In this document: piece by piece, positions 1 to 12,093 of the stretch
Layout: every line of letters begins with the position of its first letter
Numbering within the stretch: position 1 is the first letter of the stretch
NCBI GenBank assembly: GCA_016630905.1
Contig: WBMQ01000001.1
Location: 2,542,001 to 2,606,000 of the forward strand
Origin: Capillidium heterosporum
Taxonomy: Eukaryota > Entomophthoromycota > Entomophthoromycetes > Entomophthorales > Capillidiaceae
Length of the DNA stretch: 64,000 nt
Direction: 5' to 3'
Program-made: the position numbers and the translations under genes
Notes under the pieces: model-generated
Told to the model about the DNA's origin: nothing
What the model saw: only the letters and a program-made list of their open reading frames with translations
Databases searched by the model: none

Positions 1-3000
1 CCAGATATTGGTAGTAGTTGCTATCGTCAATACTTTGAATTTTCTTGAGCTTATCTTCTCCACTTTCAAAAATAACACGGCATCCTTGATAGTTGGAACG
101 GTTCTTTGAACTGTCTATTTCACTTATACAAAGGGTTATTGAAATATAAGTCTGACAAATTCATTCCTCCTACCTCAAGTGGATCTTACCCATCTGTGGA
201 AACAAGTACTCACTTTCAAGAGCTTACATTTTTCAGATTATTTAAAATACAAGCTCAAGTTTGATTCCCTGGACAAGATGTTGATCGGTTCTATGCTGTA
301 CATAGTTAACCGCCAAATCATCCTTCCGTCTTATTTATTTAGTCAGTAGAACTAAATCACGATATGCCATGAGTTTAAACTAAATTATTTGTTTTAGCTA
401 GGGTTAAAAAATGCAAGTTTAAAGACCAAATTGAACGCTATACTACTTTTCTTATATCAAAATATTCGACTATATGAAAAGTTCCATTTATATTTATTTA
501 TTGCTAGTATTAGAGCAGCTGAATTAGAATCAAACTTACTTATCTTTATCTTTCTATGCCTTTGGCGAACCTGGGCTACCCACACCATTCTTAGATTTGG
601 ACTCCTTGATTCCTAAATAGGTTGTTAGTTTCAAACTCAATAGTAGTCTATTTTTGAGCTCAACATTTATAGCAATTCGAGGTAGCTGAATCTATATTCA
701 AACCAAGTTTGTAGTACTCTCTTTTCTTTATATAATCAAGATATTTACAACGATCGAAATGAGCAAAGGAGTCTTTAAAACATTAGTTCAAATGTACTTT
801 CAACTACTTTATCTAGTTCGATATGCTTCAAATACTCAAGTCTACAAGTCACACAGAGGGTATATTTTTTATGTGGCTTTCTACTAGCAGAATCAGTAAA
901 TTTCTTTGCCATTTTCATCTTTTAAAGAGAAAGGTGATAAGACCACTACGCATCTCGGCAGTTGGATTGCGAGGGGCGTGTGTGTTACTCAAGTTTTTGT
1001 TGATTCTCAGATCTTCGCTAGTTGTGTTACTGCATGAATTTATGGATTATGGTACCTGACCATCACTTCCAGTGCTGGATAATTGAAGATTGTTTGTAGA
1101 CGCTATAGAAATAATCGGAATCGAAAAGAACTTGGTGAGCTATTTTCGATATTCTCTTGGCTTTTTTATATGGGGAGTACTTTTTGAAAGCCCACAGTTT
1201 TAAAATTTAATAGTATATATATCAATAGTAAAATTGGTGAAATTTATAAGCCCATATAGAAGAATGTTTCAGATCAGGTTGTTGATATTCAAAAACACTT
1301 TCTATAACAAAATTTGCTTTTAACCCCTTTACAACCAGAAATTTCATATTTTGAAAGTTTAGCAAGTTAGATTCCTTATAACTCAAGTGTCAAAGTTTAA
1401 TTTGCTAAATGTATTTTTAGGAAATTTACAACCAATTTTTGATCAATCGGTAGTAAAAGGGTTAAAGAGATTCATCACAGCAAGTATGTTGATGGGAATG
1501 TAGCTTTTTTTAAAGTACTATTAGATCATTTTAGTATTACTTCCAAAAATCTTCACATTAGAAGTTCGAACTATAATCTAGATTCAAACGTTTCTGTAAA
1601 TAGCCTGGGCCTTTGGAAATAGACAAACTTTGGTTCAATTATTCTAACATATCTCATTTGTATGAAAATACTTGGATAAGTATATATGTTGATGGATCAA
1701 TAATGTTGGCTTTTGAGAAAGTGGAAAGTTGATCAACTTTCGATTATACAAGCAACTAAAATTGTATGAGTGGTTTAATTAATTCAAGTGAAAAGTTAGC
1801 TATATGGTTTCCTCGGTTTTATATTGGAAAGATAAATTGCTGCCACAAAACACAAATAAGAAAGGTTGAGTAGTAAGCATTCATATGGTTAAGATGACAT
1901 CGTTAACATCTACTAACTTTAGGCACTCAAGTGATGCCAAGAGACGAGATTTGCAATAAAAGAGATATCGCTATATACGATGATTAACTTTAAAAAGACG
2001 ATCTCGAAGTAATTTGTCTTGCACAAATATATTGGTTTCAAAAAATTACCAAGATAGGAGAAACGGGGGATAATGTGATATAGTCTACAGAGAATCAGGG
2101 TCATCAAGGTAGGTAATGTTTTTACTTGGACACAAAGGTTTAAAAGCTTATACATATTTTCCAATGAAGGTTTCAAGTTATGTGTGCTTTAAATTAGTTT
2201 ATATATATATTGTTCTCAAAATGGTTTTATGGAAAATACAGCTTTCTGTAATGTTATAGAATTATTCGTTATTATGCGGTATCAAAGGACACTTATGATG
2301 GCCATCCAGTCAAATTAGTAACTATGGTATCTCAAAAGCGTAAAGATATGGGCTTAAGCATTATATATAATTAAAAGCTTTAATATATTCTGACTACGTC
2401 ATCCAAAACTATAAAGGTTTGGAGGAAATGAAGGTTGCTATTGCAGAACTTGTAGAGGCTTTAACTACTGTCGTTTACTAATAAAAGATTGAAGCTCTAT
2501 GTAAACTGTATAGAGCAGCTTTGCTTTACTACTCTGGATAGTTTTTGACAAAGGGTAAAAGAAGCTTCGATCTCTTCTAATTGATTCGGATAAATCACAG
2601 CTAGGAAAGTTTATCAAGCGTCCCCTTGTGTTAGTATCCTAAATGTAAATGTGAAGTATACTTTGATTTAAAGCTTTACTTTTTTCTTATGGCTCTGAAT
2701 ATACAAACAGCCAACCTGTTACTATTTGAGCTAATGAAGTATGTGCTAATTTTAAGCTATCAGAGCTCAAACAGAAAACATACATAAAACTTTCTTTTTC
2801 TATAAGTATAAAAGGTCAAATGTGTAATACTATTGACTAAAACGAAAAATAGTACAAAATTTATAAATATTTCATACTAATTATACTTGATAATATGTAC
2901 CAAAAGTATATATATATATGCCATTAATAAACCAAAACGAACAGTCGAAAAGTGAATATCCTAATTAGCTAGACTTTGGAGCCATTCAAGCTGACACATT

Positions 3001-3122
3001 ATCAAATTGACTAAATTAGAGGCAAAGAGTGAATTTCGATACCTTCTCAAGTTACATAAATACAAATGTGCTTCGATATCAGCAACCTATCCAACCTTAT
3101 CATCGAAAAAATAATGTATAAT
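1..3122. other. Gene-poor AT-rich DNA, no supportable gene
   Basis: Short open stretches occur here, but none shows conserved sequence, sensible codon use or a splice pattern that joins into a longer protein. The first 400 bases read on the minus strand give short LRR-like pieces interrupted by stops, which could be another relic of the F-box/LRR family seen elsewhere in the window. Nothing else is recognised. Confidence 0.5.
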
Positions 3123-4000
3123 CTTGGAAGATGCGATTGATTCAGCCTACAACTTCAATAAACGGTTCAACAACTTCTTGCTGTGTAATATCTACAAAAA
3201 GGTACATAGTTTGGATTGATAGAGCCTTGGAACTAAATAAAGGTTCGAATACCTAGCTTTTAATTGCGGTAGATACATCAAAGAGTTAGATTTCTACAAC
3301 TATCCCGACTTTAATGAAATTAAGCACAACTTCACTAGTTTGGAGAGATTGCAAGTAAGCAATAGTTTCAATGAAAAATGTTATAATTTCCAAAGTTACA
3401 ACTGCGGCTAAAAAGTTTTACTCTCTCTCTAAAGTCCATTTCCAACCAAAGTAAACTTTAGCCACATCCTCAAGGACCTCGTTCATTTCAATTTAAAATT
3501 GACAAATGTATATTTAAACAATTTAGTAATTTTAGGCTTATTCAGTTTATCCCAGCTTTGATCATTAAATTTAATAAGTAAAACCAAACATCGAGTTTAA
3601 ATACTGTCAATGCTAAGTTTCCCTACCTGAAGGCATTGGAATCGAAAATCGACAAGCATGATTTGGAGTTAGCTATAATTCTGACTATATATATGTATAA
3701 AGAAGCAGGTCCTAGTTAAGCTTTTACAAAGATTTCAATATCGCTCTCTTCAACTACTTTCCAAGCTTCAAGATTTAGATATAGGCTTTTACCAGTATAT
3801 TAAGCTGAAAGATCTCCCAAGTTTCATACACCATAGCTCAGAACACCTAGTTAGCTTAAGTTTAAAGGTAAGAGTAATATCCTTGAAAATTTCTCGCAAT
3901 TTGGAAAGTCTTGAATATATCAATTTATGTATCAGCAGATACTTCAATAACGATTCAATGAGCTTACTGTTCCATCTATCCTAAGCTATTCCACCCCATC
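3123..4000 (+). pseudogene. Degenerate LRR (F-box/LRR family) gene relic
   Basis: Leucine-rich coding-like pieces are scattered over three frames. The clearest lies at about 3721-3978, reads for some 85 codons without a stop and includes LQDLDIGFYQYIKLKDLPSF and then HSSEHLVSLSLK, spacing typical of irregular fungal leucine-rich repeats. Upstream pieces near 3130-3200 and 3615-3680 (KFPYLKALESKIDKHDLEL) are in other frames with stops between. I read this as a decayed relative of the intact LRR gene at 38761-40251. An expressed multi-intron gene cannot be excluded, but no set of introns joins the pieces. Confidence 0.45.
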
Positions 4001-4651
4001 CTCCAAGATAAGATCAACTATTTTTTCAAAGATATAGGGTGTATCAGTCCGATCCTTTGACTACAGCTACTAAGGAACCTTAAATTGAGTAAGAGCTTTA
4101 TATCGTAAGTCGTGTTTATATTACTACAGTTAAATTTCATCTTTTAACACAACTTATTTGTAGTATAGTATATTGGGGTATATAATTTTTGGTTTATATA
4201 CGCTTTCATACTGTTAGTTTATTATTGGAAAAGTATGCTACCCATACTAAAACTTACTAACGTCATATTAACTTTTATAACTAGATAAGAGATACCTTGA
4301 TAAACATATACTGGGCTACATTGAATTTTCGCTATCGATCTGATGTTAGAGTAAATAATATATACTTGGCATCATAATCACTGTACAAACCTGACTTTTA
4401 GTATTAAACCATTCAACAATCCAATAGCTGATTGAGCTATACACATAGTTATCTCAGCTACCTCTGTGAGTCGTTTACATCAAACTAAATTTTGATTAGT
4501 CGTAACTTTTATAAATGATTGTAGATCCTTACTGCACTGAACTCTTAACCTACTTCTTCCACTCACTTTTATATACAGACTTAACTTGGTCGAAAAAAGT
4601 ATCAGCTCACCCCAAGCCTAAAAATGCTATCAAAACTCAAAATATAAAAGT
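4001..4651. other. Intergenic, nothing recognised
   Basis: AT-rich sequence between the LRR relic and the 3' end of the minus-strand phosphatase gene. No coding-like stretch or clear repeat seen. Confidence 0.5.
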
Positions 4652-5760
4652 TTAATCCCATTCAAAAAGTGCTGCAAATCCATCCGCCACGTAACTAGGA
4701 ACAAAACTCATATCCTTAACACTTTCCAATTTCTCCACCTTGGTAACTCCCGTAAGTACCAACAACGTACCTAAACCTCCATCGTTACCAAATTTGATGT
4801 CGGTATCGAGTCGATCGCCCACCATGCACGTCCTCTGCAAATCTAAATTTTCCTTCTTCATAATTGCATCCAACCCTACCAAACTAGGTTTCCCACATAC
4901 AACTGGAGTTCTTCCAGTACTATTTATCAGTGGTGCAACTACACTTCCCGTACCTGGGAAGATGGTAGAGCCGATAGGATAAGTGGAATCCAAGTTAGTA
5001 GCTACAAATAGTACTTCCGGGTTGAGGAGGTGGAGGTGGGCCGATGCTAACTTGTAGTAGGAGATGGCTCGATCCATACCTATAACGATGGCACCTACCT
5101 GATAAAGATATGATTTTAAAGGAGTGTATTTGAAAAAAGCTTACGGTTGGGTCGATTTTCAAGGCAAGTAGATCGGTATCGGTTTCTACCTTTAAATCAT
5201 CCTATTTCAAATATATAAAATAAACAAAAAAGTAGAGCAAGAGAAACTTACGTCAATGGTTACTGTTTGGATACCTTGTCGACCTAAAGCATCTACGATG
5301 CCTTCCCTACCAATAACTAAGACCTTCTTATCTTGAGGGAAGTTTATTACTTGCTTTAAGTAAGTTGCAGTTGAAGTTGATGAACTGTAAATCTCTTCCT
5401 TTTAAAAATATAAACATAAATTTTGACTTTCTAATTTACCTCCTTGACTTCGATACCCAATTTCTTGAACTTATCAACGTACTGCTTGACAGTCTTAGTT
5501 GAGTTGTTGGATAAGAAATATAACTTTTTGTTCAGAGAACGTAGCTTTTGGATGGTTTTGTTTATATTGGGTATTAATTTGTCGCCTAACCAAAGTACAC
5601 CTATTTATATGCAATATAGAAAGTATAGGATGAATATATTAGTTAAATAGAATAGATTACCATCACAGTCCAAGAGGAAGTTATCGTAAGTATCTAAGAA
5701 GGCTTGCTTGGATAGAGCGGTATCTAGCTTCTGGTAAGTCTTTAGATTTTCGTTGACCAT
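4652..5760 (-). CDS. PHO13: PHO13-like HAD phosphatase (4-nitrophenylphosphatase / phosphoglycolate phosphatase)
   Basis: Five exons (5760-5661, 5600-5440, 5398-5252, 5201-5145, 5098-4652) give 303 residues, the usual length of this family. Each intron starts GTA and ends AG and is 41-60 nt. Haloacid dehalogenase motifs are present in order: motif I FLLDCDGVLW near residue 30, motif II YFLSNNST, the conserved DPTVGAIVIGMD segment, a lysine-containing GKPSL segment and motif IV CMVGDRLDTDIKFG. The family removes phosphate from small damaged metabolites such as 2-phosphoglycolate and acts in vitro on 4-nitrophenyl phosphate; it is cytosolic. The start codon is the only in-frame ATG ahead of motif I. 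No defect is seen. The exact physiological substrate is inferred from the family only. Confidence 0.93.
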
Positions 5761-5893
5761 AGTTGAGAAATGAAAGCTCGTGTTGAAGATAGAGAAAAGG
5801 TAGTTGAGAGGGTTTGTACAAATTTATAAAGGCTTTTCGCTAAAATTCGAAATTCTTTGGGGAATTGGTAATTCGATTCGGTAGCCTTATCAA

Positions 5894-6254
5894 TTAGTAA
5901 TAGTGGCTCAGCAATTTCCTTGAGATAAGGTCAAAGGACTTTGGTGGATTGAGCTCAATTATCTTCAATCGATGTAGGTCAATTGTACCATTTGTAAGAT
6001 GAATACGTGATCCAAGCCATAGCTTTTGGAGCTTGTTCCTAGAAGAGACTTTGAAACAAATAGTGTAGCTATCGGCTGTTAGCAAATATAAGTATACTAG
6101 ATAAATCTAGTAAGAGGATTCTTGCCAAAACTTCATGTCTTTTAGTCATACTATTTACAACATATATGTGCTTCCAGATTTCAATCAAAGGATTTATGAC
6201 ACTTTTTAGGCTGGCAATTATGTTTTTAAGACTCCCATAAGCTAAAAAAGTCAA
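5894..6254 (-). pseudogene. LRR-like gene fragment
   Basis: Two overlapping minus-strand reading frames carry LRR-like peptides, for example LQKLWLGSRIHLTNGTIDLH followed by RLKIIELNPPKSF. They lie in different frames, lack an F-box start and end abruptly, so this is most likely another relic of the LRR family. Evidence is composition and spacing of leucines only. Confidence 0.3.
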
Positions 6255-6691
6255 TACCGAAGGAAAACGGTTGTATTGAGAGAGAATCTAATGGTTAATG
6301 TGTTGAGCTTTACATTCAAATAATGAGTGAGCAGGTATTGAATTTCACTCATAAACTATAGCTGTTTGGTATGTTGAAATGAAAAAAGTTGTCAATCAAA
6401 ATATATGAGTGGTTCAACATGTACCTAAGGAAAACCAAAAGCTACAAGTCATAAATGTAGTTTCTATAGGAGGTATTATACAACAAAGTAAAGATTTATA
6501 GGTTGCCGTGTCAAGCCCCAACAAAAAAGTTGTCAAACTTGAGTTATCCTTGAAATTTATCAATGCTTCAAGATTCTAAAGGACCACGTAACCTAAACTT
6601 GTAAACTATTTATCAATATATCCAATAACTTACTAAATCCCTGTTAACTATTGGTAACCAATTAATCAAACTTTCCAAAAGTTTGTAAAAA
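6255..6691. other. Intergenic, nothing recognised
   Basis: AT-rich stretch upstream of the spliced gene that starts near 6692. It should contain that gene's promoter, but no clear TATA element or start context could be fixed. Confidence 0.4.
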
Positions 6692-8280
6692 ATGCTCCAT
6701 GAAAGACAACTCCAAAATTTTCTAACCAAGCTTATCCAACAACTAGCGACACAACCATCTTCAAAAAACAAAAAGCTACATACCAATCCGATGGTCCATC
6801 CATCTATGATGAAAGATTTCAAGTCGAATCTTAAAGTACCTTTCAGCTCTATCACTATACCAATACTAACTTTTCATTAGGGTACATTTTAATTTTATAG
6901 GCGTGTATGCACTAAATGAAACTACAGATTCCTTAAGCAGATCTCGAATTCAATACGATGACAAGCCTAAAAATCCAATACCCGCTTTGATATTTAACTT
7001 GCTACTTCTCTACTCAACTATCCAGCAACTCAATACAGCGTATTCATCTTTATTCCCTACTAAGAAGTCTAAAGGTAAGCCTTTTTATTTTTCAACTGTC
7101 CATCTAGGTACTAACTTTTATCGCAAAAGCATTAGTAAACTTGGAGCCTAAATACGAGGTTGACTACTTTGCCAACTTTCTATACTGGAGGAACTACCAA
7201 CCCAACAAGTTATTGACCTATCCTTCAGAACTGCAAGGTAAGTTAGTAGCAACACCATTGGTATGCAGTAATATAACTACCAACAACTTGCAACTCCACC
7301 AGTTCTACTTGGGTTGGGAAGGGATGAACTACTGTAAGCATCAAACTAGTAAACAGGATGTTATCAAAGATGTACGTTATCATATACTATCCATATTGAA
7401 TGATAGAAAGAAAGGTAAGCAGGTACTACCAAAACAATTATTCGATGGGAAGGAGTACCCAGTTCTACCCACCTTTACAATCAAATTCCCCAAGCTGGAA
7501 AATTTCCTGTTCAGCCAGCTAAAGCACAAGTACTACGATCGATACCTGGCCTACCTCTACAGCTTAGGATGGCGGAATATTTATACCGACTTGAACGATC
7601 GATTCTACTTTACCACCTTCAAGGAGCTTATCCACTTGGCTATAAATCAACTAGCTTCGGAAGGAATCGTCCGCATCGACAACTTCAAAAACATCGGAGA
7701 TGGAGCAGCTCCATGTAAAGAAGATTCCAAATGCTTCCAATCCTCAGAGCTCATCTATCCAGCCTGCTGGGACGCAGAAGCTTCAGTAACTTTAATCCCT
7801 AGGTCCTTTGTCGAGTATCTGAAAATTTTATGGGATCGTACCTTCAGTTGGACTACCCTACTTTACCTTTCATCAAGAGTTCAATCCACCTTATATGAGT
7901 TTATTCGATCGATGTGGACCGACTCTATCGTATACCTTCTTACCTTCAGTCTCGGTTGTGTAAGTTTCCTGTACTGGTTCCAAATGTGGGTACAACACTT
8001 CGCTCACCTAGGCTTCATCAGCTTTCAATGTGAGGTAAATTTTTTATTTTGGTGAAAATGAAGTTATTGATTTATTTCCTTATATATTTCAAAATAGGTG
8101 GGCCTAAAATGGCAAGGATGCAGTCCTTTCAACTTCTGTCAGCTAGATCGGCATCTGTTTTTAGAATATACAAGTCGTCCTTGGAGGCCAAAGATCCTAT
8201 TCCCATTTTTACTAAATCGTGCTCGTGAAGAGATGTGGACCAAGATATGGGTTCGAAAAAGGAAATGTAGTAAGTATTGA
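6692..8280 (+). CDS. Spliced hypothetical protein, possibly Stn1-like (OB fold plus winged helix)
   Basis: Well supported parts: an exon ending at 7074, an intron at 7075-7135, a long exon 7136-8037 and a last exon 8098-8280 after an intron ending at 8097. The join at 7074/7136 gives KKSKVNLEPKYEVDYFANFL. The upstream exon contains GVYALNETTDSLSRSRIQYD followed by DKP, like the first strands of an OB fold. Residues around 7560-7680 (TTFKELIHLAINQLASEGIV) resemble a winged-helix end as in the telomere capping protein Stn1. This assignment is tentative. The 5' end is unresolved: an intron at 6836-6880 with a CTAAC branch motif is likely, but the exon from ATG 6692 joins the next reading frame only if one T is skipped at a TTT-TAA (6887-6892). 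Residues after 7714 are hydrophobic and unrecognised. Confidence 0.55.
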
Positions 8281-9075
8281 AGGAGCTTTGCACTCCAGTG
8301 TATAGTAAAAGCTTTTATTTATTAAAATGAAGGGTTCGATTTCTTTAAAGCAACCTGTTTAAAACCATATCTGGCCATCTGTAGTCGAAGATAAGTATAG
8401 CTTAGGACTAGTGTGCCTTATCAACCTCTCCATTGGTTCAAAATCTATCGCGTTTATCCGTGCACAACTTTTGACAATCTCATTTCCGCAAAGGACATAA
8501 GTTGGTGGAATGAGATTATCTTATTAATGTAATCCTATCTCTTTCTATATTATATTGCTTTTGAAATTGAATGTTAGCCACCAATAATCAAAGACCAATG
8601 GCCAAAAAACATTTATTAACGTATACATCTCCTTCATGTAATATTGACATTATACCGAAGGCACTGTATTAAAAAGCTGATTTGAATGGAACTAAAGCAT
8701 CTGTTTATATATTAACCATTTATTTGTTGCTGATATGAATAGGTACACCTAAAATGCTAGTTTTACAGATAGATGTAAAGTTAAAACTTCCTGTAAAGGC
8801 AGTTAAAAAGATGGCTTTGTATAAAAATGCATGCAAAAGATGTAATTGATATTAGCAGTCTATATACTCGCTTAAGTTTGTTACTACTAATAGTTTAAGC
8901 TTTGTCAAAGTTACCTATATAAATCTGTTTCAGAGCGTTGGTTTTCTAAACATAAAGTGGTAGTCAGTAATGCAAACTTAATATCAATCCATATAATCAG
9001 ATGCTCAACTTTAGCGTGCTGCTGTAACCCAGTCTAAGGAGGTAGATCTTTGCTCAACTAAAATATAAAATGAAT
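8281..9075. other. Intergenic, nothing recognised
   Basis: Region between the plus-strand spliced gene and the 3' end of the minus-strand helix-turn-helix ORF. No coding-like stretch found. Confidence 0.5.
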
Positions 9076-9693
9076 TTAATGCAGCTGTTCGTTACCGTTG
9101 GTACCTAGTTCATCTTCTACATTATTCAGGTTGCCATCTTTAGTATCCGGTCCAACATTCTTAATAAGTTCCACCCCTCGATTCCTACCGTTCCCAGGCG
9201 AATACCCTAGCAACCTCAGATGTCTGCACATGGTGGTTTCGGAAACTTTGTAACCCCGCTCCACAAGCATTTCCCTAAGTTTACCTGCATACACTAACTT
9301 ACCTTCTTTATTTCCTTCCCCTATCAATTGGTGTATAGTTTGTGCATAGTCAGCCTTAGGCATTTTTGAAGGCTTACGAACCCTTATCTTGGGTTCCAAA
9401 GCTTTGGAGATATCCTTGTTGTTGGCCAAGTCGATAGCTAGTTGGGCCATCTTGGTAGATACCCCAGCTGCAACGGCAAGTCGTTCGCGGTTGCTGGGTT
9501 GCTTCTTGCCCATGTGGGCCGGGCCTTTTTGGATAGTGTCGAGGTACCATCGCGCCAACAGTTTGAGTTCGTTCATAGTTGCCGGCTTTTGTTGACGTTT
9601 AAGGTGATCGAACTTGCCTTTGCTTTCGTCCAGCCTTTCAAGTGGTCCTCCACTTTCAGCCACCTTTGCATATGGTCTCCTATTTTCGTCCAT
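9076..9693 (-). CDS. Stand-alone helix-turn-helix protein related to transposase DNA-binding regions
   Basis: An intronless 205-residue ORF, richer in GC than its surroundings. Residues about 65-90 (SNRERLAVAAGVSTKMAQLA) look like one helix-turn-helix. Residues about 135-170 (YAGKLREMLVERGYKVSETT and then MCRHLRLLGYSPGNGRNRG) look like a winged helix, as in the bipartite DNA-binding region of Tc1/mariner or IS630-type transposases. No DDE catalytic domain follows; the C-terminal tail is polar (DTKDGNLNNVEDELGTNGNE) and stops cleanly. It could be a truncated transposase, a domesticated DNA-binding protein or an unrelated regulator. No terminal inverted repeats or target-site duplication were seen around it. 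A second in-frame ATG lies at residue 40. Confidence 0.6.
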   Translation of the reverse strand: MDENRRPYAKVAESGGPLERLDESKGKFDHLKRQQKPATMNELKLLARWYLDTIQKGPAHMGKKQPSNRERLAVAAGVSTKMAQLAIDLANNKDISKALEPKIRVRKPSKMPKADYAQTIHQLIGEGNKEGKLVYAGKLREMLVERGYKVSETTMCRHLRLLGYSPGNGRNRGVELIKNVGPDTKDGNLNNVEDELGTNGNEQLH

Positions 9694-9757
9694 CTTGCAT
9701 TTAAACTTGGTAGGATTCTCAATTAAAACGAGGATTTTCAGCCATGCAGCTTTAGAC

Positions 9758-10950
9758 CTAAAAGGAGAGCTTTAAGATTACATCAGATTCAGGTTCGGTT
9801 TGAAAAAATAATATTAGAATGGCACAAAACTTTGGACGGAAGCTGCTTAAAGCAATATATGATAGATAGATAAATATGGAGATAAAAAGACATAATAAGA
9901 TGGTACAAAAGATTTGGAAAGAAATTGAAAACCCAGTTAGTAAAAGATTTAGGAGTGTTGTGCACATTCCAACCGTAGAAGGTTATTGAAGATCGTAGAG
10001 TCATCGATAAGTGGATTCCTATCTAGATACAAGAATAGAAGGTGCGAAGTGGATTTCCATTTCTTTACAAGACTTTATACATAGAATAAACTTTAAGGAG
10101 CTTTTCAATATTCGGCAATAAAAATTTGAGAATGACTAGGTTGAAAATAGGCTCAAAATAGGAATTTTGTCTTCCAAATGACCTTTACTTGTCAGTGCCA
10201 TTCCTTCAGCTACCACAAGTTGTGGAATATAGTGGGTGGTATGAATTCGGGTATAGAGTACTCGAAGATGATATAAAAGCTATGGATATTGATGAGGAAA
10301 GTGTGGAGCTGTATCTAACCCTTTGAAGTGCTTTAAAATGGGCCACAGTTCTACTGAGACGCAGTTTTCGTTCTCTATACCTCAAATATCCAATTTACTA
10401 AGATTATATTCCATGAATATACTTAAAAATGGGCCAAATATATAACTACTTCATGTGCAGAAACACTCATGTCCTGCATCTTTTGAAGAGTGGATATAAT
10501 TTTGAACTTGGTTTTGTGAGATATGCAGGCTAAATTCCAACTTCTTGAGGCTGGGAAAGTTTGCACTTATGAGCGTGGAAGTTAGAGTGAAATGCCTTAC
10601 TATTCACAACAAAAATTACTAAGTTTGGATTAAAATACCCTTTGGTGGATTTAATACTGGCCAGATTGGAAACACTTAATTTGACTAGGTTTTGGAGCTT
10701 GAGGTTGAACACAAGGTGGCTGAAGTTTTCCTTGGCATCACATGCATAATTGAGTGCATTTAGCTTTTTATCTTATTCCGCCTGTAATTTGACATTCTTT
10801 GCATTGGGTATCATCTTCCACCCTTGTGTGATGGATAAAGCTTCCGACTTCTAGATTAAAATAGAATCGATTGCTGTGGCCGATTGAGGCGACTGTAATA
10901 AACCTTTTGTATTTTCTGAAGTTTTGTGGATGTAGTTGACCGTCTTGCAC
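9758..10950 (-). pseudogene. Degenerate LRR-family gene spanning the outer edge of the palindrome
   Basis: Minus-strand pieces in several frames carry LRR-like peptides: LQNLVKLSVSNLASIKSTKG near 10650, NLEVGSFIHH near 10830, and FNLVILKFLLPNIEKLLKV near 10100. Stops and frame changes interrupt them. The palindrome boundary at about 10148 falls inside this relic, so its outer part exists only here and its inner part is repeated at 18780-19567 on the plus strand. The relic probably belongs to the F-box/LRR family whose intact member is at 38761-40251. Confidence 0.4.
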
Positions 10951-12093
10951 AAATTTCTATCGAATTCACCATAATTGTATATCAGTTTTGAATGTATCTT
11001 TGTAAATAGGATGGAACTGGCCTTTTCTCTAAAGAGTCAGTTTTGTTGATATAAGCTCGATAGTTCTCGGCAGTTCAAATATAGTAAGGGCTCGTCGAAT
11101 AGTATATTAGAAAAGTGTTTAGTTATATCATAGCTTAATTGCTTATCAATTAAATATAAACTTGAGTCTACATTTGAACTACAAAAACTTTGACGCCATA
11201 TATACCATTTTGTGGATCCTAATTTATATACAAATCACCTAAACCTGTCGTATACTTATCCATAGTTAAAGCCTAACTGCCATCGGCACATTCTTGCCAT
11301 ATTCACGATTATTAGACAATGTTTCAACGTACGAGAGTTGAAAAAATCAAGACTTGTAGCCAAATAGCTTAAGGAATTTCTAACTCAATATATTGTAATA
11401 TACTTCCCTCTTTCATCAGCTTCGGACGAATATTACTAAAATATTAACAACATTTGAAGTCAGACTTTGCGATTTAGCTATACTAACAAGCATAGTTTAT
11501 TAAATCTAAATAGCAGGAATACTGATAGACGTAATTTGGTAGCTAAGTACATGATTATATTGTAATAGTAATTTATCTAATCCTTTCAAAGAGCGATACC
11601 ATTCACTACCATCAGAAGTAAAAACATCCTAAAAGTATCATAAGGAGCAATGACTAACTTTGGTAATGTTTTCATCCATAGCACCTTTATCTACAGAAAA
11701 ACCTGGATACCTGAAATACATTGATATATGTAGAAAACTTTTATACAGTTTTGCTCTTTATGAAATTAGTAAATTGGTGTGCTCTTGAAAGAAGCAATAT
11801 TTCCAGATTGAGAAATCTTAGCCAAAAGTAGGTTTCAATCTACTAAACAGAATCGAATCAATTTATACAAATATAAATATATAATTAAAGAAATGGCAAC
11901 TATATTTTAGGAAAAAGGTTTTCTGAAATGTGATATGTATTATAGAAATGATTCTGAATAGCATCCGGATCGCTTTGTACAAATAATTAGAGCAGCAAAG
12001 GTAGCCATCAAGACTTTATCCAAACAAAAGTATACTCGAATTTAAACTAATTTAAAAAGATAGTAAAATAGCTAAAATTTAATGACTATATAC
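10951..12093. other. Intergenic part of the palindrome left arm
   Basis: AT-rich sequence between the LRR relic and the 3' end of the oxidoreductase gene. No gene seen. A short plus-strand-like piece near 11700-11800 is mirrored near 17950-18050 in the other arm and shows no coding signature. Confidence 0.45.

Noticed and set aside
3180-3260. GGTTCGAATACC, resembling a tRNA B box
   Set aside because: No acceptor stem, A box or anticodon arm could be folded around it. No tRNA or rRNA was recognised anywhere in the window.
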